DNA of 64,000 nt, from contig NZ_CH724141.1 in the NCBI RefSeq assembly GCF_000153325.1, positions 975,850 to 1,039,849 on the forward strand, written 5' to 3'. Below the pieces are notes generated by a model, which did no database searches, had not been told where the DNA came from, and saw only the letters and a list, made by a program, of their open reading frames with translations. Source of the stretch: Photobacterium sp. SKA34. GTDB taxonomy: Bacteria; Pseudomonadota; Gammaproteobacteria; Enterobacterales; Vibrionaceae. Numbering within the stretch: the first letter of the stretch is position 1; every line of letters starts with the position of its first letter. This document shows positions 57,082-64,000 of the stretch, piece by piece. The translations under genes and the position numbers were made by a program.

Positions 57082-57351
57082 GTTTGGTTCCTGATGTTAA
57101 TTAAATTATTACTTCCCAACGACTTTATAGGAAGCCTAAATATGGATCTTAAAGCAATAATTTGCATATCAAGAGTGTCTATAATTTAAATGCCTTACAA
57201 GCGTTAATACAAAATTAAATCCTCAATAACTGTAATAAAAATTTTACATAACTGTAACATGTTATCAATTTTTTATGATTTCAAAGTATATTTAGGGGGT
57301 TGAATTATCGATCTTGCATATATAGATATGCTTAAATAGAGGTTTGTGTTT

Positions 57352-57386
57352 ATTTCAGCGAAAAGTTCAAAGTCTGTTTTTAGACC
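57352..57386 (+). repeat. Direct repeat, right copy, flanking the exoenzyme block
   Basis: Matches 52441-52474 in the same orientation (ATTTCAGCG ... TCTGTTTTTAGACC). It lies 13 bp before the left end of the ISNCY-like remnant, so it could be an insertion-sequence end or a target-site relic. Confidence 0.75.
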
Positions 57387-57484
57387 TTAATTTTAAAAGT
57401 GTCAGCCCAACTTTAAAATGTCACATCGGGTGTACGATTCTTCTCATAGAAGAATCTACCTATGGGATGGGAATATAACTTAAA

Positions 57485-57605
57485 ATGAGCACCAAAGAGA
57501 TTAAGAAACTCGAAATAATATAGAGCGTTTACGATAAACGGATTAGAAAAATTGATGTAGCTAAGACGTAGACATATTCAACGGTTAGTTAACCGATACC
57601 GACAG
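57485..57605 (+). pseudogene. ISNCY/IS1202-like transposase remnant
   Basis: The frame MSTKEIKKLEII meets TAG, then SVYDKRIRKIDVAKT and another stop, and in a shifted frame IQRLVNRYRQFGA. Together these match the N-terminal helix-turn-helix of ISNCY transposases (KELKRxEVIQxVxDKR ... STRQVQRLxxRYR). Two stops and a frame change leave it inactive. Confidence 0.65.
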
Positions 57606-57662
57606 TTTGGTGCTGTTCGTTTTACTTATAATAAAACTCTACATTTAGCAATTTCGCCGTAA
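57603..57662 (+). pseudogene. TnpB N-terminal scrap fused to ISNCY remnant
   Basis: QFGAVRFTYNKTLHLA is the same block as AQFGAVRFAYNKALHF in the TnpB gene at 58086. The junction with the ISNCY frame falls within shared QFGA coding sequence, suggesting a microhomology-driven join. It ends at TAA 57660. Confidence 0.75.
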
Positions 57663-57664
57663 AC

Positions 57665-57684
57665 CCTCGCCCAATCGGGCGGGG
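57665..57684 (+). repeat. IS200/IS605-type subterminal hairpin
   Basis: CCTCGCCC-AATC-GGGCGGGG forms an 8-bp stem with one G-T pair, 27 bp outside the 3' end of tnpA. Single-strand hairpins of this kind are the ends recognised by HUH TnpA enzymes. Confidence 0.7.
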
Positions 57685-57710
57685 ATATAAGGCGTAAGAC
57701 GCGAAGCGGC

Positions 57711-58061
57711 TTAATCTGGTGTCGCCTGACTTTCTACATAAGACTTCAATGTTTCGATTGTTGCACCGCTAGCTGTACAAGCAAAGTAGGAACGTGACCA
57801 TAAAGCCGCGCTTTTACTTTGCCTTGTAAGATGTGTGTTTTGCAATCTCAGCATTCTTGATGATATTGATTTTAGATTATTTACCATCACGCTAATGGCT
57901 AGCTTTGGTGGGTAGGAAATTAATAGATGCACATGATCCTCTTCACCATCCATCTCAATTAATTCACACTCCAATTTTACTAACGCTGTGCCTTTTTTAA
58001 GGTATCCGTCTAACAACTCTTTTTTGCGCACACTCACTTTACAATGCCTCACTAAAGCCAT
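57711..58061 (-). CDS. tnpA: IS200/IS605 TnpA transposase, internally deleted
   Basis: The 116-aa product retains the HUH motif (EEDHVHLLISYPPKLAIS), the SLKGxSSR-like NNLKSISSRMLR, SYFACTASGATIETLKSYVE with the catalytic Tyr, and the typical end ESQATPD. Family members are about 135-150 aa with LVFVTKYRRK near the start. Here MALVRHCKVSVRKKELLDGY jumps past that region, so about 20-25 residues of the core strand are missing and activity is doubtful. It diverges from the TnpB gene, as in IS605-type elements, with 24 bp between the starts. Confidence 0.82.
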   Translation of the reverse strand: MALVRHCKVSVRKKELLDGYLKKGTALVKLECELIEMDGEEDHVHLLISYPPKLAISVMVNNLKSISSRMLRLQNTHLTRQSKSAALWSRSYFACTASGATIETLKSYVESQATPD

Positions 58062-58085
58062 AATATATTTACATTTTACATGTGA

Positions 58086-58565
58086 GTGCTGAAAATTTTA
58101 AGAGCAACAAAAGTACGCATTTATCCTACGCAAGAACAGGCTGAGTTTTTAATGGCTCAATTTGGGGCTGTGCGTTTTGCGTATAACAAAGCTCTGCATT
58201 TTAAATCACATATGTACCGCAAGCATGGCGTAAAGCTAAACCCGAAAAAAGAGATTAAACCTCTGCTTTCGGTTGCCAAAAAGTATCGCAAATATCACGG
58301 GTTAAAGCAGTATGACTCCATCGCATTGCAACAATCGGTGATTAATCTCCATCAAGCTTTTGACAACTTCTTTAACCCGAAGTTAAAAGCCAGATATCCA
58401 CAATTTAAGCGTAGGCATGGCAAGCAATCTAGCTACCACGGCGTAAGTGTTAAAGTGCTGGACGGTCGTTTCTGCTTATGGAAGCTGTGTAAGACTCGAG
58501 ACTATCGAGCATTGGCTAAAGATACAAGAAAGATCGCTTGGTTTAGGGCGTTGAGAAGTCACTAA
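58086..58565 (+). pseudogene. tnpB: Truncated TnpB (RNA-guided nuclease of IS605-type elements)
   Basis: The 159-aa frame has the TnpB N-terminus: KVRIYPTQEQAEFLMAQFGA, RFAYNKALHF, and QQSVINLHQAFDNFF followed by FKRRHGKQSSYHG. After about residue 132 the sequence leaves the family (CKTRDYRALAKDTRK) and stops, losing the RuvC catalytic residues and zinc finger. It cannot be an active nuclease. It starts divergently from tnpA. A valid target-guide RNA end is not evident. Confidence 0.82.
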
Positions 58566-58830
58566 TATTTAAGCAGAATGAGAAGGCACATTTGGACTAG
58601 GGCCAAAATTTCACAATTCAGATCGAGTGGGTTGGCACTTCTATAAAAGGCTCGTAAAAAGTGATATAACTTGGGAATTCATGGCTTTAAGGTAGCAATG
58701 GAATATCATTCATATTCGGTAGATGTCTGACGTCTTATAGCGACGTGCTGCTTTGTTGCATAAAGTGTATTTGCACTCAATTACGTTTTCTGTTGATATA
58801 GATGTAGCAAACGTGAATTAGGATTTGATG

Positions 58831-59223
58831 ATGAATAAGAAAATTTTACTAGTTGCTTTAAGTTCCGTAGTGTTAGTTGCATGTAATTCAGTGAGTAACG
58901 TATCTTCGGATAAGATGAATTTACAAGAAAATTGTAATTTGTCTCACGACATTGTTGGTGGTTGGGCACAAATTGATATAACGCCTGATGTTTTACAAGC
59001 AGCGAAATATGCCGTTAAAGCAATCCCTGGTGACCATCATCTTGGTAAAATTTACAATGTAAAACAACAGGTTGTTGCTGGTGTTAACTATTCAATTACG
59101 TTCAGTATTGAAAATGGTGATTACTACAGTGCAATTATTTTCCGCAGCCTACAGAATACCTATCATGTTAAAGATATAAAACAAGTACCATCAATAACTT
59201 CTAACTGTGATAGTTATAAGTAA
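58831..59223 (+). CDS. Cystatin-like lipoprotein
   Basis: ATG 58831 has AGGA seven bases upstream; ATG 58828 and TTG 58825 also lie in frame. The 130-aa product has a lipobox (VALSSVVLVACNS) and a domain with GGWAQIDITPDVLQAAKYAV, then VKQQVVAGVNYSITFSI. The N-terminal Gly pair and QVVAG match the inhibitory wedge of cystatins (QxVxG), which block papain-like cysteine proteases. A Cys pair (ENCNLS, SNCDSY) may close the domain. It is probably anchored in the outer or inner membrane and could protect the cell from host or competitor proteases. Confidence 0.8.
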   Translation: MNKKILLVALSSVVLVACNSVSNVSSDKMNLQENCNLSHDIVGGWAQIDITPDVLQAAKYAVKAIPGDHHLGKIYNVKQQVVAGVNYSITFSIENGDYYSAIIFRSLQNTYHVKDIKQVPSITSNCDSYK

Positions 59224-59266
59224 TTATGTAGTGGTACATTAAACAATAAGTAATAATTGAATTTAT

Positions 59267-59302
59267 AAAGCGCTCTTATTGATCACTCAGTAATTGCGCT
59301 TT
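59267..59302 (+). terminator. Terminator of the cystatin-like gene
   Basis: Outer stem AAAGCGC/GCGCTTT with an inner stem TTATTGA/TCAGTAA and a T-run after it, 44 bp past the stop. Confidence 0.85.
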
Positions 59303-59391
59303 TTTGTTTTATTCAGTTGCAGAATAATAGATGAAGTAATATCTGAATGTTATAAGACATTTTTGAGAAATCACGTATCAAATGTTTTGTA

Positions 59392-60702
59392 TCACATCGT
59401 GGGAATCGATCTGATAGAACTTGCTAATCGCCCGAAACCTCTACTGTAAAAATAATCAGCAGTAGTTGCAATTTTACTTGAGGGAACGTAAATCCTAGAA
59501 ATATGATCTAGTCCTATTCCACCAACACTCAGCGGGTGCCCGACGTTTGCAGCTGATAAAGAAATATTACCATCAATTCCGTACAACACAGGGTACATAG
59601 AGCAATCTCCCATAGAAGAGTAGTGGAGAGAACTTTGATAGCTATTAACGTTATTCAAGCTAACCCCTTTACTAATTGGCTGCCCTGTACCGATATTGCT
59701 AAACGTATAGCCTCTTTCCCCAGAAGATAGTCCCTTTTTGTGAAACCAAGGAGTCCCATCAATTTCCTCTGCACTTAGTAGAGCTCTGAACCTAGTTAAC
59801 CCATCAAAGCTTGCACTATTCGAGCCGTGAACAAAAAAAACGCCATCGTTCAACATTTGCTGATGAGAGTTGTCTATTTTCAGTGTCAAGGCTGCTCTTT
59901 GTGCGCCTCTGCCACTCAGCCCTACAGTTTTAATTTTTGCGAGCTGCTGGTTAGCCTCCGACAGTGATGATCCGAGTGTCTTGACACCTAACCCAACAGC
60001 AAAAGTACTAAGTCCGATGAGGACACCAATACCTGCATTGAGCCCAGATTGTTTGACGGGCGTGCCTGCGGCGACATTCAAACCAAAATCTGCGCCACCG
60101 GACACCGTGGCGTCAACAATGGCTAATCCCACTTTTACTGATGTAGTTGCGCCTTTTGCTGCCGTCGCGAAACCACCAGAAATAAACCCAAGGGCGGCTC
60201 CTATACCCACTTGTTTCCAGTCAAATTTATGTTCAGGGTTAATGGCACATTGGATGCCTTCACTGATAGCGCTTATCCCACTACCAATGATAGCGCCAAC
60301 AATGGCACCGATAAGAAGACTTAGGATGGCGAAATGACCACTTGGATCGCCTTGATTGATAGGATCACCAAGGCAGTAGGCATAGCCATTCATGCCTCCT
60401 TGACCAAAGGGGCTCAGGTCATCGTAACGGTGAAATTGCTGTAAGTGGGGGTTGTACATGCGGTAGCCATTACCAAGATGATAACCACCGGTCACGGGAT
60501 CTTTTCGCTCACCATTGAACCCTATTCCGCTGGTGAAAAGTGCTGGTGGAGTGTCATTCACAGTAAGTGGGAAGGTGAAAGCTGGAGTAGGTACTAGGGT
60601 ACTAGATGCTAATGTCCTTGTGTGAGTAAGAAAGCGTCTTCGACTGGCGTTAAACGTAATAGCCCTTAAATCAGTAGAATTTGCGTTGTTATTAGTATCC
60701 AT
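59392..60702 (-). CDS. Tat-signal RHS-core protein with C-terminal toxin-like domain (tail 3)
   Basis: ATG 60702 (MDTNNNANS) is preferred over GTG 60729. The protein has the Tat motif ASRRRFLTHTRTL, then the RHS core (FNGERKDPVTGGYHLGNGYR to GDPSGHFA) and the glycine-rich region seen in tails 1 and 2. Its C-terminal 170 residues are unrelated to theirs: GVFFVHGSNSASFDGLTRF, YTFSNIGTGQPISKGVSL, SSMGDCSMYPVLYGIDG. A His-Gly strand followed by such a pattern might indicate an ADP-ribosyltransferase-like fold, but this is weak. It lies 42 kb from the shell gene, with no RHS shell beside it, so it is an orphan tail. Confidence 0.8.
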   Translation of the reverse strand: MDTNNNANSTDLRAITFNASRRRFLTHTRTLASSTLVPTPAFTFPLTVNDTPPALFTSGIGFNGERKDPVTGGYHLGNGYRMYNPHLQQFHRYDDLSPFGQGGMNGYAYCLGDPINQGDPSGHFAILSLLIGAIVGAIIGSGISAISEGIQCAINPEHKFDWKQVGIGAALGFISGGFATAAKGATTSVKVGLAIVDATVSGGADFGLNVAAGTPVKQSGLNAGIGVLIGLSTFAVGLGVKTLGSSLSEANQQLAKIKTVGLSGRGAQRAALTLKIDNSHQQMLNDGVFFVHGSNSASFDGLTRFRALLSAEEIDGTPWFHKKGLSSGERGYTFSNIGTGQPISKGVSLNNVNSYQSSLHYSSMGDCSMYPVLYGIDGNISLSAANVGHPLSVGGIGLDHISRIYVPSSKIATTADYFYSRGFGRLASSIRSIPTM

Positions 60703-61192
60703 GAATGTCTCGTCTCGTTTTTTAAACACTTATTTAAGTTGATAAATAGAATTTAAAATACCGACGTTGTTCGAAAAAATAGCTATAAAAATAATATTCT
60801 CTCTGCTTTATTTCGATTTTCGGGCTGCCGATAACATTGCCGATTCTTCATCATAGTGTTCATTCCGGTATGCCTTAATCCCTTGCTAATGAGTAATTTG
60901 GCCTATGAGAGAGAAGAACTCACAAAAAAGAGCAGTAGAACGAAAAGCCATTTATTGCGTTGGCGTAAGCCGACCTAATGTTTATTGAAATAGGTTGCAA
61001 AGCTATTAGTCGTGAGCATTGAGCACTTCTAACTTGAAATGATCCGATTAGCAAAGATGTATGATCATGGCACACCAAAACCTGGAGTAAAACAGAATTA
61101 ACATAAGAAGTCTTACATCAATGATGAGTAACTCAGAATGATTTAATATATTATTTAATGGTTCAAGAATAAACTTGGAGCATTTATATTGA
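60703..61192. other. Intergenic region
   Basis: About 490 bp without a gene. It holds the promoter side of tail 3 and the downstream side of the DUF1016-like gene. No terminator or repeat was recognised. Confidence 0.45.
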
Positions 61193-62245
61193 CTAGGGAA
61201 ACGGCCACAACATGTGTACTCTCGCCTTGACGATTATCGCTTCAATGTCTTCAATAGATGGCAAGTCAGCTTGAATTTCGCTAGGAAGCATCTCGGATAA
61301 TTTATATTTTGCAATGTTTCTTGGTGGAGTCTGTCTTCTAACCATATATTTAGCGGCGAATTTATGACGTTCTATACTTAATAATAAGCCAATTGTTGGT
61401 GCATCGTCTGGTCTCTTTAGCTCATCATCAACCGATGATAAGGAGAAGTCAATTTGCCTGAAATCTTTGGGTAATAGTTTGTCCGACTTTAATTTAATAA
61501 CCACGTAGCATCTGAGATTTAGATGATAGAAAAGTAGATCAACAAAGAGATTATTACTACTAGTATTTAACTTGTATTGCTGACCAACGAAAGCAAATCC
61601 GCTCTTGAACTCAAGTAAAAAAGCGGTAACGTGTTTCATCAGAACATTTTTTATATCACTTTCTTTTGATTCGACATTCGGATATAGAAAATTAGAATTA
61701 TTCGGATATTTTAGTGTTTTAGCTGCTAGCTTAGCGTTAAGCTTGGGTAATATCATATCAAAATTATCTGCGCTCCCCCCAGAACTTCGGATCAAACCGT
61801 CATTAATTTGACGAGCAAGCATGGATCTAGACCAGCCATACCTAACTGTTTCTGTTGCATACCATAATCGTTCTTCATATCGTTTAAGTTTTTGAATTAA
61901 CAATACGTTATGACCCCAAGGAATTTTTCCAACGGCTTGTTGGACAATTGAGTTAAACTCGAAATCAGGCCAAGACAACGCAAATGTCCGCATGTTCCTT
62001 AAGTTACTGCGAGATAATCCTTTTATTGATGGGAATGCTTGCTTAAGATCTTGAGATAGTTGATCAATGACTTTTGTTCCCCAGCCTTTAACTTGTTTTT
62101 TAATAACTATTTGATGACCAATAGACCAATATAGTGCTATTAACTCCGAATTCACGGAAATAGAGGCTTTTTGCTGTGACTGCTGTACTTTCTGTTTAAG
62201 TGTTAATAGACACATTTGGTAATCAAGATGAATTTTTAAGGCCAT
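61193..62245 (-). CDS. DUF1016/YhcG-like PD-(D/E)XK protein with altered active site
   Basis: The 350-aa protein has the N-terminal DUF1016 helical region (ELIALYWSIGHQIVIKKQ, GWGTKVIDQLSQDLKQAFP, GLSRSNLRNMRTFA, IPWGHNVLLIQKLK) and the nuclease-like C-terminal domain (FVDLLFYHLNLRCYVVIKLK, FSLSSVDDELKRPDDAPTIG). In the family the last strand reads VVIELK, the Glu being part of the PD-(D/E)XK site; here it is Lys (about residue 247), and the following GQMNFYLSAVDD region is also altered (RQIDFSLSSVDD). The Asp of FVDLLF is kept. DUF1016 proteins are linked to defence or mobile DNA. This copy may be inactive or may only bind DNA. Confidence 0.85.
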   Translation of the reverse strand: MALKIHLDYQMCLLTLKQKVQQSQQKASISVNSELIALYWSIGHQIVIKKQVKGWGTKVIDQLSQDLKQAFPSIKGLSRSNLRNMRTFALSWPDFEFNSIVQQAVGKIPWGHNVLLIQKLKRYEERLWYATETVRYGWSRSMLARQINDGLIRSSGGSADNFDMILPKLNAKLAAKTLKYPNNSNFLYPNVESKESDIKNVLMKHVTAFLLEFKSGFAFVGQQYKLNTSSNNLFVDLLFYHLNLRCYVVIKLKSDKLLPKDFRQIDFSLSSVDDELKRPDDAPTIGLLLSIERHKFAAKYMVRRQTPPRNIAKYKLSEMLPSEIQADLPSIEDIEAIIVKARVHMLWPFP

Positions 62246-62901
62246 GGTTACCTCTATTAATGTATTTAAATCTAAATGCTAAAATAAAAAGACTACGTGT
62301 GAGCACAGCTCTGTTTCGCTGAGAAGATTATTTAAAGTGGCTTAGTTGCTTTCGAACATGCTTTATTTTTTTAATCTCAAGTGCGTAAATAAACATAAAT
62401 AACTGTCGACAAGAAATTTAATTACAGAGCCTCTTCATAATAATGTTAATTTTACTAATAAACATCATGATATATTGTGATATATTTCGAGAAAACTATT
62501 TTAATTTATAGGATATGTAAGATATCTTTGGATCACACCGTTATATAAATGCTTGGCACTCACTGTGTTACTTATAAGTTTTTTACCTCTGAAGCACATA
62601 AATCTCTAATTTTCAGTGTTAAGAGGAAGTGCTGGATGTTTAAATGCAAGACTGGCAATGCATAGATTACTGATTATGATAGTGGTGTTGGGTAGCACGT
62701 TGCTATTAATAATATAGTAACTAAAAAGAATGTTTTTTGCTCGTAAACTCGATATTGTTGACATTGTATTTATGCATAACAATATATAATTGGTCTGGAT
62801 TTGAGAAAGTAACGTTTCTAAATTATGTTTCAATACTCCCTAATAAAAAAGGAAGCAGCGCCCAGTTTAGAATGTTAGGAAGTCATAACGTTTTAGATAT
62901 A
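62246..62901. other. Intergenic region
   Basis: About 650 bp of AT-rich sequence with only short frames lacking ribosome sites. The DUF1016-like gene's promoter is expected at its left end. No RNA gene was recognised. Confidence 0.45.
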
Positions 62902-62930
62902 AAAAGAGCGAGTTTATCTTTCGCTCTTTT
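62902..62930 (-). terminator. Terminator of the dsbB-like operon
   Basis: A perfect 10-bp stem AAAAGAGCGA/TCGCTCTTTT with a 9-base loop, followed by T residues in the minus direction. It lies 27 bp past the dsbB-like stop. Confidence 0.9.
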
Positions 62931-62957
62931 TAAATGTAGGGATGTTCAACCAATACC

Positions 62958-63497
62958 TTAATTGAACAACCAATAGCTAACTGGATTATCTGGACACTGA
63001 TAAGGTCCGCACTCGACAAATGTGGCAATGACATTTAAAGCCACGACGACAATCGCGAAGACACATACAATACGCCCGAAGTGAGTGATATTGTAAGACT
63101 CATGAGATTCGTCTTTATTGGTTAGCAGTAAGATCACTGCGACACCAAATACGGTTATAGCGAACAACACAAAGGCCCAAGTATAATAATGCATACCAAA
63201 AATAGGGCTACCGTAACCAGGTGTGCCTGGTATTACGTGTAGAGAAACTTGTCTTAGCGATGTCGCAATACCATATAAAGCGCCGATTAACACAACACCA
63301 TAGTGACGAGATTGAGGCCCATAGACTACATTTAACATAAATCCAAAAGCGACCATGACAAAGCCAACCCGTTGTAATAGACACAGTGGGCAAGGAAGCT
63401 CATTTAGGACAAACTGAAGAATGAAGCCGATAAATAAAATAGCTGTCATACTGAATAAACCAAGAGTATTCAGTAACGTTAACTGATTTCTATTCAT
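62958..63497 (-). CDS. DsbB-family thiol oxidoreductase
   Basis: The 179-aa protein has four to five membrane helices. The first active Cys pair is in ELPCPLCLLQRVGF (about residues 36-39), as in DsbB. A second Cys pair near the C-terminus (VECGPYQCPDNP) replaces the usual periplasmic pair position, as in short DsbB/DsbI relatives. It should pass electrons from a periplasmic DsbA-like protein to quinones. It follows a DUF5993-like gene by 9 bp, the arrangement seen for this subfamily. A link to disulfide-dependent secreted toxins in this region is possible but unproven. Confidence 0.87.
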   Translation of the reverse strand: MNRNQLTLLNTLGLFSMTAILFIGFILQFVLNELPCPLCLLQRVGFVMVAFGFMLNVVYGPQSRHYGVVLIGALYGIATSLRQVSLHVIPGTPGYGSPIFGMHYYTWAFVLFAITVFGVAVILLLTNKDESHESYNITHFGRIVCVFAIVVVALNVIATFVECGPYQCPDNPVSYWLFN

Positions 63498-63506
63498 GTC
63501 AGTTCC

Positions 63507-63662
63507 TTACAATAAGATCGATAGTGGATCAGTTGCATGGTGGTTAAACCAATACAAACCAATGATTACTGACACTGCAAAAAAGCCATACGCGATAGTT
63601 TTTTTGCCGAAAAAACCACACACCATAGCCGCAAGTAACAATAAAAATAATAACGACATCAT
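63507..63662 (-). CDS. Small membrane protein resembling DUF5993
   Basis: The 51-aa product starts at ATG 63662 (a second ATG follows directly) with GGAGAGG nine bases upstream. It has two hydrophobic segments (SLLFLLLLAAMVCGFFG and AYGFFAVSVIIGLYWF) and ends HHATDPLSILL. This pattern matches the tiny DUF5993 proteins that precede DsbB-family genes. It is 9 bp from the dsbB-like start, so the two form an operon. Its role is not known; it may assist the DsbB-like protein. Confidence 0.8.
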   Translation of the reverse strand: MMSLLFLLLLAAMVCGFFGKKTIAYGFFAVSVIIGLYWFNHHATDPLSILL

Positions 63663-63863
63663 AAGAGGTATCCTCTCCTAATAAATCAAGTTCACTCATG
63701 GTGAACGTTATGGAAATATCACATCTACACCATTCTTGAGTATATCTATGGTTTATAGTGCGTATTTCGGTGGTTGCGACGGTCGTGATGCCGAACATGT
63801 TGTACCACTCCTTTATTGGGCAATGACTAGTGGTGATTGAAGCTGCATTATGATAGCTACCAA

Positions 63864-64000
63864 TTAACGCACTGAAGTCAGTTCATCAAAAAACGAGTTA
63901 ATTGTTTTTTGGTGGCCACAGGCAATAGCAGTCATTACGCAGCCAAGATGTGTTTTGTCTGCGCCTTTGGGCAAGTGGTCAAGATGTTCTGGTATTTTGA
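63864..64000 (-). CDS. C-terminal end of an unrecognised gene (cut by window edge)
   Basis: The minus-strand frame enters from the right edge and ends KTINSFFDELTSVR at TAA 63864. The visible 44 residues include THLGCVMTAIACGHQ. Too little is present to name a family. It lies 200 bp upstream of the DUF5993-like gene on the same strand and might share its transcript. Confidence 0.45.
   Translation of the reverse strand, partial: KIPEHLDHLPKGADKTHLGCVMTAIACGHQKTINSFFDELTSVR

Larger units (their letters stand above)
57399..58638 (+). mobile_element. Degenerate composite of ISNCY-like and IS200/IS605-like elements
   Basis: The left end GTGTCAGCCCA (57399) and right end TGGGTTGGCAC (58628-58638) are near-perfect inverted repeats. 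Inside are a mutated ISNCY/IS1202-like transposase start, a TnpB scrap fused to it, a hairpin end, an IS200-type TnpA gene and a truncated TnpB gene. This fits an IS605-type element inserted in an ISNCY element followed by deletions. Confidence 0.6.

Noticed and set aside
62606..62961. Short overlapping frames on both strands before the dsbB-like gene
   Set aside because: No ribosome sites, skewed composition, and the terminator of the dsbB-like operon lies inside the plus-strand frame.

Overview
The window looks like an accessory region of a marine Vibrionaceae chromosome. The support is a vibriolysin-type M4 protease, a Vibrio-type thermolabile haemolysin/lecithinase, a secreted endonuclease I, a collagenase-like M9 protease, ToxR/TcpP-style membrane regulators, a Vis-like ADP-ribosyltransferase and a DsbB/DUF5993 pair. 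Base composition is patchy: most genes are AT-rich, while the fimbrial block at about 27-35 kb is clearly more GC-rich. Remains of at least three kinds of mobile element lie between blocks, so the region appears to have been built by repeated insertion. No tRNA, rRNA or CRISPR array was seen.

Layout. 1-5.7 kb (minus): a three-gene tyrosine-recombinase module, cut by the window edge. 6.3-8.0 kb: a ToxR-like regulator broken by a 26-bp tandem duplication and a frameshifted EamA transporter. 8.6-10.7 kb: a secreted collagenase-like protease. 11-20.1 kb (minus): two near-duplicate secreted proteins, an RHS/YD-repeat shell protein, and two separate genes that each encode a twin-arginine signal, the RHS core and a different C-terminal toxin-like domain. 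20.7-24.1 kb (plus): a membrane-anchored winged-helix regulator, a periplasmic partner and a frameshifted Ig-like adhesin lipoprotein. 24.4-26.0 kb: a secreted DUF3103-like protein and a small zinc-ribbon-like protein. 26.7-38.2 kb (plus): a chaperone-usher-type fimbrial operon with duplicated pilin genes, an intact adhesin lipoprotein and a displaced, decayed adhesin 3' end. 38.4-42 kb: small uncharacterised genes, an MFS transporter and recombinase remnants.

43.4-52.4 kb (plus) is the most striking block: six consecutive genes for secreted proteins. They are two large related helical proteins, three R-S-E mono-ADP-ribosyltransferases, and an NleD-like (M91) zinc metalloprotease with an extra domain. 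All four enzymes carry a Cys within four residues of the C-terminus, and in ART2, ART3 and the protease it is the only Cys of the mature chain. Both large proteins carry a Cys at precursor residue 23, just after the signal peptide and ahead of a hydrophobic hairpin. I propose a modular AB-type toxin in which interchangeable enzymes are disulfide-linked, tail to head, to shared carriers. This is inference and is untested.

52.8-57.1 kb (minus): secreted endonuclease I, lecithinase/haemolysin and vibriolysin, bracketed by a 35-bp direct repeat. 57.4-58.6 kb: a ruined composite of ISNCY-like and IS200/IS605-like elements. 58.8-60.7 kb: a cystatin-like lipoprotein and a third Tat-RHS-core-toxin gene. 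61.2-64 kb: a DUF1016-like nuclease with a substituted catalytic residue, DsbB, DUF5993 and the end of another gene.

A theme of the window is recombination and length change in surface and secreted proteins: exchangeable RHS tails, exchanged adhesin 3' ends, duplicated pilins, homopolymer and tandem-repeat frameshifts, and an in-frame 9-bp repeat array. All calls are from reading the sequence; no database search was run.
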